NCBI GenBank assembly: GCA_014649355.1
Contig: BMSW01000016.1
Span: 62,001-126,000, forward strand
Origin: Streptomyces althioticus
Lineage (GTDB): Bacteria > Actinomycetota > Actinomycetes > Streptomycetales > Streptomycetaceae
Length of the DNA: 64,000 nucleotides
Reading direction: 5' to 3'
This document shows, piece after piece, positions 55,214 to 63,550 of the stretch. The notes beneath the pieces are model-generated. The model searched no databases. It worked only from the letters and a program-made list of their open reading frames with translations, and had not been told where the DNA came from. Position 1 is the stretch's first letter. Each line of letters opens with the position of its first letter. Both the position numbers and the translations under genes were made by a program.

Positions 55214-57742
55214 TCACTCCGGGGACGCGGTCAGCGGCTGCTCCGCCCAGATGATCTTCCCGTCGGGCACGAACCGCGTGCCCCAGCGCTCCGCGAGCTG
55301 CGACACCAGCAGCAGCCCCCGGCCGCCCTCGTCCATCGCGCGCGGATGCCGCAGATGGGGGGCGCTCGCTCCGCCGTCGAGCACCTCGCACACCAGCGTC
55401 CGCTCCCGGATCAGCCGCAACCGCACCCGCCCGGAGGCGTGCCGGATCGCGTTCGTCACCAGCTCGCTCACCAGCAGCTCCGTGGTGAACTTCAGCTCCT
55501 CGTCGAGGCCCCAGCGGGAGAGCTGGTCCTGGGCGGTCCTGCGGGCGTCCGCCACCACCGCCGGGTCCGGCGGCAGGTCCCACGCCGCGATCTGCTCCGG
55601 CGCGAGGCGCCTGGTCCGCGCCATCAGCAGCGCCACGTCGTCCTCCGGACGGGACGGGACCAACGTGTCGACCACCGCCTGGCAGCTGGGCCGCAGTTCG
55701 CGCTCCGTGTCCTCCAGGGCCCGCCGCAGCCGCTCCCGTCCCGCCTCCTCCGTGCCGCCGTCGCCGTGCGCCAGCAGCCCGTCCGTGTGCAGCACCAGCG
55801 TGCTGCCCTCGTCCAGCGACAGCTCCACCGCCTCGAACGGCGGACCGCCCACCCCGAGGGCGGGCCCCTGCGGCAGGTCCACGAAGCCGACCGTGCCGTC
55901 CGGCGCCACCACCGCGGGCGCCGGATGCCCCGCGGCGGCCATCGTGCACCGCCCGTCCGCCGGGTCGTACACCACGTACACGCAGGCGGAGCCGACCGAG
56001 TTGCCCTGCCTGACCCCGCCCTCCCCGTCGTCGTCCCCCTCCCCGTCGCCGTCGTCCCGGGCCGAGCGGAGGGCCAGGTCGTCCAGGTGCGCCAGTACCT
56101 CCTCGGGCGGCAGGTCGATCGCGGCGAGCGTTCGGACCGCCGTGCGCAGCCGCCCCATGGCCGCGGCGGCGTCGATGCCGTGCCCCGGCACCTCCCCGAC
56201 CACCAGCGCGACCCGGGCGCCGGACAGCGGGATCAGGTCGTACCAGTCGCCGCCCAGGCCGGTCAGCTCGTCGGCGGGCCGGTAGCAGACGGCCACCTCG
56301 ACGGCGTCCTGGTCGGGCAGGCGGCGGGGCAGCAGACTGCGCTGGAGCACCAGCGTGGCGTCCCGTTCGCGGGTGTAGCGGCGGGCGTTGTCCACGCAGA
56401 CGGCGGCGCGCGAGACCAGGTCCTCGGCCAGGTGCAGGTCGTCCGCGTCGAAGGGGCTCTGACGGCGGCGGAAGAACGTGGTGAGGCCCAGGGTGACACC
56501 GCGCGCCCGGATCGGGACGATCATCACGCTCTGCAGACCCAGCTCCAGAAAGGTGGACTCCCGGCCCTCCGGCGCGTCCGCGGCCCATTCCACCGCCAGC
56601 GGGTCGAGCTGCTCCTGCCGCCAGGACCGCCCCGTGGTCAGGCACCGTACGGGAGGGGAGTCCGCCAGGTAGGCGACGACCGAGCCGCTGTCCACGGACG
56701 TCCGCGGCAGATCCTCGTACAGGGACCGGTGGCCGGCGCGGCGCAGGGGCACACGCCCGGATCCGGCGGGCGGCGGGACCGGCTCGGCGCCCCGCAGCAC
56801 CGTCTCCATCAGGTCCACGGTGACGAAGTCGGCGAGGCCGGGCACGGCGATGTCCGCCAGCTCCTGCGCCGTGGTCGTCACGTCGAGGGTGCGGCCGATG
56901 TACCGGCCTGCCCGGTCGAGCAGGGCGAGGCGCTGCCGGGCGCGGTGCCGGTCGGTGACGTCCACGACGGTGTAGTACACGCCCGTCGGCTCGCCCCGGT
57001 CGTCCTCGAGGCGGGTGAACGACAGCATGTGCGCGGTCTCCCGCAGCGGCGCCGAGCGCACCTGGCCGACGTACTCGTAGCCGACCACCTGCTCGCCGGT
57101 CCGCAGCACGTGCCGCATCCGCTCCTCGACGGCCTCGCTGTCCATGCCCGGCTGGACGTCGGCGACCCGCAGCCCCACACGGCTCCGGCCCGGGCCGCCG
57201 CCCCACTGCTCCAGGGCGGCGTTGGACCACACGTAGCGCAGATCCGTGTCCAGGATGGCGATGCCGATGGGATTGCCGACGACGATCTGCTCCAGCACGC
57301 CGCGGCTCATGTCCCAGCCCCGCGCGCCGTCCTCCAGCTCCGACAGCAGTACCAGCACCGCCGAGCGCCCCTGCGGCGCGGTGGTCGGGGCGACCCGTAC
57401 CGACACCGGCACCGGCCGGCCGTCCCGGTGGAGGGCCGTCATCAGCCCCGTCCAGTCACCGCCGGTGCGGCACCGGTCGAACAGGTCCTCCATCCGCTCG
57501 GCGTCCTCGGCCTCCAGCAGGTCGGCGAACTTCCGCCCCACCGCCTCTTCCGCGCGATGGCCCAGCAGCCGCTCCGCGTGCACCGTCCAGCCCGCCACCA
57601 GACCGTGCGGGTCCAGCAGCAGCGGCGCGGCGTCGGCCACGTCGAACCCCTGCCGGGCTCCTCCCTGCTCCTTGTGTCCGCCCACGGACGGCCTCTCTGT
57701 CGCTGAGAGTGTTCTGTCACCTTTGTCCCCGCTAGACCCCAT
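55214..57742 (-). CDS. PAS-PAS-GAF-SpoIIE-HATPase multidomain phosphatase/anti-sigma protein
   Basis: An 842-residue sensor with domains in the order PAS (about 35-135), PAS (150-270), GAF (280-455), SpoIIE phosphatase (485-710) and RsbW-like ATPase (720-835). The phosphatase has G-G-D-W-Y-D (497-502) and D-D-V-A-L-L near 701, but the usual V-G-D-V-x-G-H-G reads V-G-E-V-P-G-H-G, with glutamate in place of a metal-site aspartate. A poly-acidic D-G-E-G insert (about 563-576) interrupts the domain. The ATPase keeps S-E-L-V-T-N-A-I-R-H-A-S. It combines phosphatase and anti-sigma kinase parts in one chain, as is common in Streptomyces. ATG 57742 is the probable start. Confidence 0.88.
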   Translation of the reverse strand: MGSSGDKGDRTLSATERPSVGGHKEQGGARQGFDVADAAPLLLDPHGLVAGWTVHAERLLGHRAEEAVGRKFADLLEAEDAERMEDLFDRCRTGGDWTGLMTALHRDGRPVPVSVRVAPTTAPQGRSAVLVLLSELEDGARGWDMSRGVLEQIVVGNPIGIAILDTDLRYVWSNAALEQWGGGPGRSRVGLRVADVQPGMDSEAVEERMRHVLRTGEQVVGYEYVGQVRSAPLRETAHMLSFTRLEDDRGEPTGVYYTVVDVTDRHRARQRLALLDRAGRYIGRTLDVTTTAQELADIAVPGLADFVTVDLMETVLRGAEPVPPPAGSGRVPLRRAGHRSLYEDLPRTSVDSGSVVAYLADSPPVRCLTTGRSWRQEQLDPLAVEWAADAPEGRESTFLELGLQSVMIVPIRARGVTLGLTTFFRRRQSPFDADDLHLAEDLVSRAAVCVDNARRYTRERDATLVLQRSLLPRRLPDQDAVEVAVCYRPADELTGLGGDWYDLIPLSGARVALVVGEVPGHGIDAAAAMGRLRTAVRTLAAIDLPPEEVLAHLDDLALRSARDDGDGEGDDDGEGGVRQGNSVGSACVYVVYDPADGRCTMAAAGHPAPAVVAPDGTVGFVDLPQGPALGVGGPPFEAVELSLDEGSTLVLHTDGLLAHGDGGTEEAGRERLRRALEDTERELRPSCQAVVDTLVPSRPEDDVALLMARTRRLAPEQIAAWDLPPDPAVVADARRTAQDQLSRWGLDEELKFTTELLVSELVTNAIRHASGRVRLRLIRERTLVCEVLDGGASAPHLRHPRAMDEGGRGLLLVSQLAERWGTRFVPDGKIIWAEQPLTASPE

Positions 57743-57826
57743 CTTCACCCCGATGACCGGCCCGGGGCTTCCCGGAGGTGGGCCACCGGTGCACCGAGCC
57801 CGTCGTCCGACCCGCGCCCGGACACG

Positions 57827-57865
57827 CCGACGCCCCCGCCGGGGGAGGACCGGCGGGGGCGTCGG
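57827..57865 (-). terminator. Terminator downstream of rocD
   Basis: A 16-bp G/C stem, core GACGCCCCCGCCGG (57829-57842) with its complement (57850-57863) and a 7-nt loop, 9 bp past the rocD stop and ahead of the phosphatase operon. Confidence 0.8.
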
Positions 57866-57873
57866 GCGGACGG

Positions 57874-59100
57874 TCAGACCTGGCGGCTGAGCACCTTCTC
57901 CAGGGTGCGCAGCGCCTCGCGCAGCTCGTCCGCGGTGACGGTCAGCGGCGGCGCAAGCCGGACGGTCGAGCCGTGCGTGTCCTTCACGAGGATGCCCTCG
58001 CGCATCAGACGCTCGCTGACCTCCCGCCCGGTGCCGAGCGCCGGGTCGACGTCGACGCCCGCCCACAGGCCGCGGCTGCGGAACCCGGTGACGCCCTTGC
58101 CGACCAGCGCCTCCAGGCCCTCCCGCAGCACCACGCCCAGTTCGGCCGCGCGCCGCTGGAACTCGCCCGTCTCCAGCAGCTCCACCACGGCCGTGCCCAC
58201 GGCGGCCGCCAGCGGGTTCCCGCCGAACGTCGACCCGTGTTCACCCGGGTGGAGCACCTGGAGCACCTCGCGCCGGGCCGCCACCGCCGACACCGGGACG
58301 ATCCCGCCGCCCAGCGCCTTGCCGAGCAGCACCACGTCCGGCACCACCGACTCGTGCTCCACAGCCAGGGTGCGCCCGGTGCGGCCGAGCCCCGACTGGA
58401 TCTCGTCCGCGACGAACAGGCACCCGGCGCGCCGGGTCAGCTCCCGCACCCCGGCCAGATAACCGTCGTCCGGGATCACCACGCCCGCCTCGCCCTGGAT
58501 CGGCTCGATCAGCACCGCCGCCGTCGTCTCGTCGACCGCCTCCTCCAGAGCCGCGAGGTCGTTGTACGGCACCACCCGGAACCCCGGCGTGAAGGGGCCG
58601 AACCCGGCGCGGGCCGTATCGTCCGTGGAGAAGCTGACGATCGTCGTCGTCCGGCCGTGGAAGTTGTCCGCCGCCACCACGATCGTCGCGCGGTCCGCGG
58701 GGACGCCCTTCACGTCGTAGGCCCACTTGCGGGCCACCTTGATGCCGCTCTCCACCGCCTCCGCGCCGGTGTTCATGGGCAGCACCATGTCCAGGCCGGT
58801 CAGCGCGGCCAGCCGCTCCGCGAACTCGGCCAGCCGGTCGTTGTGGAAGGCGCGCGAGGTCAGGGTGAGCCGGTCCAGCTGGCGGTGCGCCGCCTCGATC
58901 AGCGCGGGGTGCCGGTGGCCGAAGTTGAGCGCCGAGTAGCCGGCCAGCATGTCCAGGTACTTCCGGCCCTCCACGTCCTCCACCCAGGCGCCCTCCGCGC
59001 GGGCGACGACCACGGGCAGCGGATGGTAGTTGTGCGCGAGGACCGGCTCCTCCGCCGCGATCAGCTCGGCGGACGAACGCGTACGGGGGGCAGAGGTCAT
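57874..59100 (-). CDS. rocD: Ornithine aminotransferase
   Basis: A 408-residue class-III PLP aminotransferase that turns ornithine into glutamate-5-semialdehyde. Visible are the start N-Y-H-P-L-P-V-V, N-T-G-A-E-A-V-E-S, N-F-H-G-R-T-T-T-I-V-S-F-S-T-D, D-E-I-Q-S-G-L-G-R-T-G and the PLP lysine in L-L-G-K-A-L-G-G-G, all RocD/OAT hallmarks. The ATG at 59100 overlaps the ddaH stop as ATGA. Next to a dimethylarginine hydrolase and under an AsnC regulator, it completes a route from arginine derivatives to glutamate. A strong terminator follows. Confidence 0.93.
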   Translation of the reverse strand: MTSAPRTRSSAELIAAEEPVLAHNYHPLPVVVARAEGAWVEDVEGRKYLDMLAGYSALNFGHRHPALIEAAHRQLDRLTLTSRAFHNDRLAEFAERLAALTGLDMVLPMNTGAEAVESGIKVARKWAYDVKGVPADRATIVVAADNFHGRTTTIVSFSTDDTARAGFGPFTPGFRVVPYNDLAALEEAVDETTAAVLIEPIQGEAGVVIPDDGYLAGVRELTRRAGCLFVADEIQSGLGRTGRTLAVEHESVVPDVVLLGKALGGGIVPVSAVAARREVLQVLHPGEHGSTFGGNPLAAAVGTAVVELLETGEFQRRAAELGVVLREGLEALVGKGVTGFRSRGLWAGVDVDPALGTGREVSERLMREGILVKDTHGSTVRLAPPLTVTADELREALRTLEKVLSRQV

Positions 59101-59909
59101 GAGCGGATCTCCTGAGTGCAGCACTTGATGCCCCCGCCGGCCTTGCGGAACTCGGACAGGTCGACGGGGACGGGGACGTAACCGCGGTCGGCGAGCCGGT
59201 CGGCGAGGGCCGTCGCCTCCGGCGGGATGAACACGTGACGGCCGTCCGAGACGGAGTTCAGGCCGAACGCCATGGCGTCCTCCCGGGTGGCGAGGACCGC
59301 GTCCGGGTACAGCCGCTCCAGCACCTCACGGCTGCCCGGCGAGAACGCCTCCGGGTAGTACGCGACGTTCTCCTCGTCCAGCACGAACAGCGCCGTGTCC
59401 AGGTGGTAGAAGTACGGGTCCACCAGGGTCAGGCCGATCACCGGCACCCCGAAGAACTCCTGCGCCTCCCGGTGCGCCTCCGGCGTGGTGCGGAAGCCGG
59501 TCCCGGCGAGGATCCAGCGACCGGCCGGCACCAGGTCGCCCTCGCCCTCGCACACCGACTCCGGGTGCTGGACGTCGAACCCGTGCGCCTTGAACCAGGC
59601 CGCGTACGGCACCGACTCCGGGCGCCGCTCCGGAGCGTGGAACTGCGAGCCGAACACGCGCCCGTCCACGACGACCGCCGCGTTCGCGGCGAACACCATG
59701 TCGGGCAGACCGGGCAGCGGTTTCACGGTCTCCACGGTATGGCCGTGGCGGCGGTAGGCGTCGACCAGCGACAGCCACTGCCGCCGGGCGAGTGAGACGT
59801 CGACGGGACGGTCCGGACGCATCCAGGGATTGATCGCGTACCGCACGGCGAAGAATCTGGGTTCGCAGACGAGAAAGCGCCGTGGGCGCGCCACACGTGA
59901 TTCGGGCAC
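59097..59909 (-). CDS. ddaH: Dimethylarginine dimethylaminohydrolase
   Basis: A 270-residue amidinotransferase-fold hydrolase that converts N-omega-dimethylarginine to citrulline and dimethylamine. Key blocks are M-V-F-A-A-N-A (substrate loop), F-Y-H-L-D-T-A-L (catalytic His) and the nucleophile near the C-terminus in G-G-I-K-C-C-T-Q-E. An arginine deiminase or a peptide-arginine enzyme is less likely given length and motif order. GTG 59909 has GGAGGA about 8 nt upstream. It is the first gene of the ddaH-rocD operon. An inverted repeat at 59991-60014 upstream is the likely binding site of the AsnC regulator. Confidence 0.88.
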   Translation of the reverse strand: MPESRVARPRRFLVCEPRFFAVRYAINPWMRPDRPVDVSLARRQWLSLVDAYRRHGHTVETVKPLPGLPDMVFAANAAVVVDGRVFGSQFHAPERRPESVPYAAWFKAHGFDVQHPESVCEGEGDLVPAGRWILAGTGFRTTPEAHREAQEFFGVPVIGLTLVDPYFYHLDTALFVLDEENVAYYPEAFSPGSREVLERLYPDAVLATREDAMAFGLNSVSDGRHVFIPPEATALADRLADRGYVPVPVDLSEFRKAGGGIKCCTQEIRS

Positions 59910-59990
59910 GAAGGGGTTCCTCCGCTTCACACGGTGTCGACTAGGGGTGACTCCACGGTAGGAACGCCGCCCGGCGGGCGACAAGCGACG

Positions 59991-60014
59991 GATCCTGCGT
60001 GTCCACGCAGGATC
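59991..60014. promoter_or_regulatory. 10-bp inverted repeat upstream of ddaH-rocD
   Basis: GATCCTGCGT (59991-60000) and its exact complement (60005-60014) surround a 4-nt centre in the gap between the AsnC regulator and ddaH. Position and symmetry make it a likely Lrp/AsnC operator; a role as attenuator hairpin for read-through from asnC is also possible. Confidence 0.55.
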
Positions 60015-60032
60015 GCTGCGTCTTTCCCGGCG

Positions 60033-60536
60033 TCAGCGCACGTCCGGTGCGTCGTCCGGGGCGGGCTGCGTCACTCCTGCCTCAGGACTGTCGGGCAGCA
60101 GGTGCGACAGCACCATCACGCTGATCGTCTTCCGGATGAACGGCTCCTGGCGGATCCGCTCCAGCACCTCCTCGAAGTGCTCCACGTCCCGCGCCCGCAC
60201 GTGCAGCAGCGCGTCGGCGCCGCCGGTCACCGTCATCGCCGCCGCGATCTCCGGATGGTTGCGCACCACCTCCGCCAGCCGCCGGGGCGGCGCCGCGCCC
60301 TCGCAGTACACCTCCACGTACGCCTCGGTGCGCCAGCCCAGCGCGGACGGCCGCACGGTCGCGGTGAACCCGGTGATCACCCCGGTCTCCCGCAGCCGGT
60401 CCACCCGGCGCTTGACCGCCGTCGCCGACAGCCCGACGGAGGCGCCGATCTCCGCGAAGGACGTCCTGGCGTTCGCCATCAGAGCGGTGACGATCTTCCG
60501 GTCGAGTTCGTCGAACGGCGTGGGCCTGCTGTTCAT
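60033..60536 (-). CDS. Lrp/AsnC-family regulator of ddaH-rocD
   Basis: A 167-residue regulator: helix-turn-helix at about 8-60 (F-D-E-L-D-R-K-I-V-T-A-L-M-A-N-A-R-T-S-F, then S-A-T-A-V-K-R-R-V-D-R-L-R) and RAM domain at about 70-150 (V-T-G-G-A-D-A-L-L-H-V-R-A-R-D). It lies immediately upstream of ddaH-rocD on the same strand with an inverted repeat between, the layout of a local regulator of arginine/ornithine catabolism. ATG 60536 is the start. Confidence 0.9.
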   Translation of the reverse strand: MNSRPTPFDELDRKIVTALMANARTSFAEIGASVGLSATAVKRRVDRLRETGVITGFTATVRPSALGWRTEAYVEVYCEGAAPPRRLAEVVRNHPEIAAAMTVTGGADALLHVRARDVEHFEEVLERIRQEPFIRKTISVMVLSHLLPDSPEAGVTQPAPDDAPDVR

Positions 60537-60656
60537 GCGGGCACTGTATCCACGGCGGCCCCACGGCCACCCCGGGTGCGTCCTGACCGGCGGACCGGTG
60601 CCGAACCGGGTGAACCGCCCTTGTCCGGCACGTAGTCCGGAGCCGGAGATCCCCCC

Positions 60657-60662
60657 TACACT
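60657..60662 (+). promoter_or_regulatory. -10 box of the LytTR-regulator operon
   Basis: TACACT ends 8 nt before the ATG at 60671, again without a ribosome-binding site, so the operon mRNA is probably leaderless. Confidence 0.45.
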
Positions 60663-60670
60663 CCACCTTC

Positions 60671-61438
60671 ATGCTGCGCGCCCTCGCCGTCGACGACGAA
60701 CGCCCCTCGCTGGAGGAGCTGCTGTACCTGCTGAACGCCGACCCGCGCGTCGGGAGCGCGGAAGGCGCCGGCGACGCCACCGAGGCCCTGCGCCGCATCA
60801 ACCGCGCCCTGGAGTCGGGACCCGACGGGCCCGACGCCATCGACGTGGTCTTCCTCGACATCCAGATGCCCGGCCTCGACGGACTCGACCTCGCCCGGCT
60901 GCTCACCGGCTTCGCCCGGCCTCCGCTCGTCGTGTTCGTCACCGCCCACGAGGACTTCGCCGTCCAGGCGTTCGACCTCAAGGCCGTCGACTACGTGCTG
61001 AAACCCGTCCGCAAGGAACGCCTCGCCGAGGCCGTACGGCGGGCCGCCGCCCAGCGCGGGACCACCCCGGAGCCCGCCCCGCGCATCCCCGTGCACGAGC
61101 CCGACCCCGACCACATAGCCGTCGAGCTGGGCGGCGTCACCCGGTTCGTCGCCGTCGACGACATCACCCACGTCGAGGCCCAGGGCGACTACGCCCGCCT
61201 GCACACCGACCGCGGCAGCCACCTCGTGCGCATCCCGCTGTCCACCCTGGAGGAGCGCTGGCGCTCCCGCGGCTTCGTCCGCATCCACCGCCGTCACCTG
61301 GTGGCCCTGCGCCACATCGGCGAGCTGCGCCTCGACGCGGGCACCGTCAGCGTCCTGATCGGCTCCGAGGAACTCCAGGTCAGCAGGCGCCACGCCCGCG
61401 AGCTGCGGGACCTGCTGATGCGCCGGACCACCGGTTAG
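60671..61438 (+). CDS. LytTR-family response regulator
   Basis: A 255-residue response regulator. The receiver (about 1-120) has V-D-D-E-R-P, the phospho-acceptor in F-L-D-I-Q-M-P and the lysine in Y-V-L-K-P-V; the C-terminal LytTR DNA-binding domain (about 145-250) has I-T-H-V-E-A-Q-G-D-Y-A-R and F-V-R-I-H-R-R-H-L-V. Its cognate kinase appears to be the truncated gene at 63547. The genes between encode a DUF485 protein and a sodium/solute symporter, so the system probably senses the symporter's substrate, as in carboxylate-sensing LytTR systems. Confidence 0.92.
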   Translation: MLRALAVDDERPSLEELLYLLNADPRVGSAEGAGDATEALRRINRALESGPDGPDAIDVVFLDIQMPGLDGLDLARLLTGFARPPLVVFVTAHEDFAVQAFDLKAVDYVLKPVRKERLAEAVRRAAAQRGTTPEPAPRIPVHEPDPDHIAVELGGVTRFVAVDDITHVEAQGDYARLHTDRGSHLVRIPLSTLEERWRSRGFVRIHRRHLVALRHIGELRLDAGTVSVLIGSEELQVSRRHARELRDLLMRRTTG

Positions 61439-61456
61439 GCGGGGGGAGGACCGCAC

Positions 61457-61816
61457 ATGCCCCAGGAACCCGCGGAGCGCCGCGTGGTCGTCACCGGCCC
61501 GCCCCGCCGCGCGCGCCGCACCTCCGGCTACTACCGCCCGCGCACCGAGATCGACGAGCAGACCACCCTCGGCCACACCTACGTGCGCTCCCTGATGCGC
61601 ATCCAGCTGCGCACCGGACTCACCGTGTTCGCCGTCCTCGCCCTGCTCATCGGCCCGCTGCCGCTGGTCTTCGCCGCCGCCCCGGACGCCCGCCGGCTGG
61701 AGTGGGCGGTCCTCGGCTTCGGGCTCTACCCCCCGCTGGTCCTGCTCGCCCGCTGGTACGTCCGCCGCGCCGAACGCAACGAACGCGACTTCGTGCGGCT
61801 CGTCGAGGACCGCTGA
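61457..61816 (+). CDS. DUF485-type small membrane protein
   Basis: A 119-residue protein with two predicted spans (about 55-74 and 84-101), a basic N-terminal tail and a charged C-terminus (R-W-Y-V-R-R-A-E-R-N-E-R-D-F). This matches DUF485, the small subunit encoded next to acetate/solute symporters of the ActP type. GGAGGA precedes the ATG. The gene lies 18 bp after the response regulator and 21 bp before the symporter, so it belongs to the same operon and probably assists the transporter. Confidence 0.85.
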   Translation: MPQEPAERRVVVTGPPRRARRTSGYYRPRTEIDEQTTLGHTYVRSLMRIQLRTGLTVFAVLALLIGPLPLVFAAAPDARRLEWAVLGFGLYPPLVLLARWYVRRAERNERDFVRLVEDR

Positions 61817-61837
61817 GACCCCGGGAACCGCACCGCC

Positions 61838-63550
61838 GTGAACTCCGCCTACGCCGTCACCGCCGTCGCGCTCGTCGCCGTCGCGACCGTCCTCGTCGGC
61901 GCCTTCGGCCTGCGCATATCCCGCACCACCTCCGACTTCTACGTCGCCTCCCGCACCGTCGGACCCCGCCTCAACGCGGCCGCCATCAGCGGCGAGTACC
62001 TCTCCGCCGCCTCCTTCCTCGGCATCGCGGGACTCGTCCTCGTCCAGGGCCCGGACATGCTCTGGTACCCGGTCGGCTACACCGCCGGCTATCTGGTGCT
62101 GCTGCTCTTCGTCGCCGCGCCGCTGCGCCGCTCCGGCGCCTACACGCTGCCCGACTTCGCCGAGGCCCGGCTCTCCTCGCACGTGGTACGACGGCTCGCC
62201 GGCACCCTCGTCGTCGGCGTCGGCTGGCTCTACCTGCTGCCCCAGCTCCAGGGCGCCGGACTCACCCTCACCGTGCTCACCGGCGCGCCCGACTGGCTCG
62301 GCGCGGTGATCGTCGCCGTCGTCGTCACGGTGATAGTGGCCGCCGGCGGCATGCGCTCCATCACCTTCGTCCAGGCGTTCCAGTACTGGCTCAAGCTCAC
62401 CGCCCTGCTGGTGCCCGCCCTCTTCCTGGTGATCGCCTGGCAGAGCGACGGCGCGCCCAGCCACGCCTTCGACGAGCCCGCCGAGTTCCGCGAACAGCGC
62501 GTCGTACGCGTCGACGACACCGTCGACCTGCGCCTGACCGCACCGCTCACCGTCACCGTGGACGGCGCCGTCGACGGCAGGGAACACGCGGACGCGGAGG
62601 TCAGCCTCCCCGCCGGCACGCACCGCATCGACGGCGGCACCCGCCTCACCTTCGCCGAGGGCGCCGAGGTCCCCGCCGCCGGGCAGGGCGCCGACGACGC
62701 CCTGTCGCCCTCCCGCGCCGAGAGCCGTGCGGAACGCCCGCTGTACGCCACGTACGGGCTGATCCTCGCCACCTTCTTCGGCACCATGGGCCTGCCGCAC
62801 GTGGTGGTGCGCTTCTACACCAGTCCGCACGGCGTGGCCGCCCGCCGCACCACCGTCGCCGTCCTCGGCCTGATCGGCGCCTTCTACCTGCTGCCCCCCG
62901 TCTACGGCGCCCTCGGCCGCCTCTACGCCCCCGACCTCACCCTCACCGGGGACGCGGACGCCGCCGTGCTGCTGCTGCCCGGACGGATGATCGGCGGCAC
63001 CGGGGGCGACCTGCTGGGGGCGCTGGTCGCCGGGGGAGCGTTCGCCGCGTTCCTGTCCACCGCGTCCGGACTCACCATGGCCGTCGCCGGGGTGCTCACC
63101 CAGGACGTGCTGCCCTCCCGCGGCGTGCGCCACTTCCGCCTCGGCACCGTGCTCGCCATGGCCGTCCCGCTGGCGGCGAGCATCCTGGTCGGCGGGCTGC
63201 CGGTGGCCGACGCCGTGGGCCTCGCCTTCGCCGTGTCCGCGTCCTCGTTCTGCCCGCTGCTGGTCCTCGGGATCTGGTGGCGGCGGCTCAGCCCGCCAGG
63301 CGCGGCCGCCGGGATGCTCGTCGGCGGCGGCTCCGCGTTCCTCGCCGTGGCCGCCACCATGGCCGGCTACCCGGGGGCCGGGCCGTGGCACGCCCTGCTC
63401 GCCTGGCCCGCCCTCTGGTCGGTGCCCCTCGGCTTCCTCACCATGGTGCTGGTCTCCCTCGCCACACCCGGCCGGGTACCGCCCGGAACGGCCGCGGTCC
63501 TGGCCCGCTTCCACCTGCCGGAAGAGCTGCGTACGGAGGTGTCCGCATGA
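61838..63550 (+). CDS. Sodium:solute symporter family (ActP-like) transporter
   Basis: A 570-residue SSS-family permease with about 13 spans. Family features: S-D-F-Y-V-A-S-R-T at residues 32-40, the SSS motif region A-A-I-S-G-E-Y-L-S-A-A-S-F, and A-A-F-L-S-T-A-S-G-L-T late in the protein. Between spans, residues about 202-300 form a soluble loop of alternating V/R/D and A/E/G content, longer than I would expect. Substrates are likely acetate or other short carboxylates, suggested by the adjacent DUF485 gene. GTG 61838 starts it; its stop overlaps the kinase start (ATGA). Confidence 0.88.
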   Translation: MNSAYAVTAVALVAVATVLVGAFGLRISRTTSDFYVASRTVGPRLNAAAISGEYLSAASFLGIAGLVLVQGPDMLWYPVGYTAGYLVLLLFVAAPLRRSGAYTLPDFAEARLSSHVVRRLAGTLVVGVGWLYLLPQLQGAGLTLTVLTGAPDWLGAVIVAVVVTVIVAAGGMRSITFVQAFQYWLKLTALLVPALFLVIAWQSDGAPSHAFDEPAEFREQRVVRVDDTVDLRLTAPLTVTVDGAVDGREHADAEVSLPAGTHRIDGGTRLTFAEGAEVPAAGQGADDALSPSRAESRAERPLYATYGLILATFFGTMGLPHVVVRFYTSPHGVAARRTTVAVLGLIGAFYLLPPVYGALGRLYAPDLTLTGDADAAVLLLPGRMIGGTGGDLLGALVAGGAFAAFLSTASGLTMAVAGVLTQDVLPSRGVRHFRLGTVLAMAVPLAASILVGGLPVADAVGLAFAVSASSFCPLLVLGIWWRRLSPPGAAAGMLVGGGSAFLAVAATMAGYPGAGPWHALLAWPALWSVPLGFLTMVLVSLATPGRVPPGTAAVLARFHLPEELRTEVSA

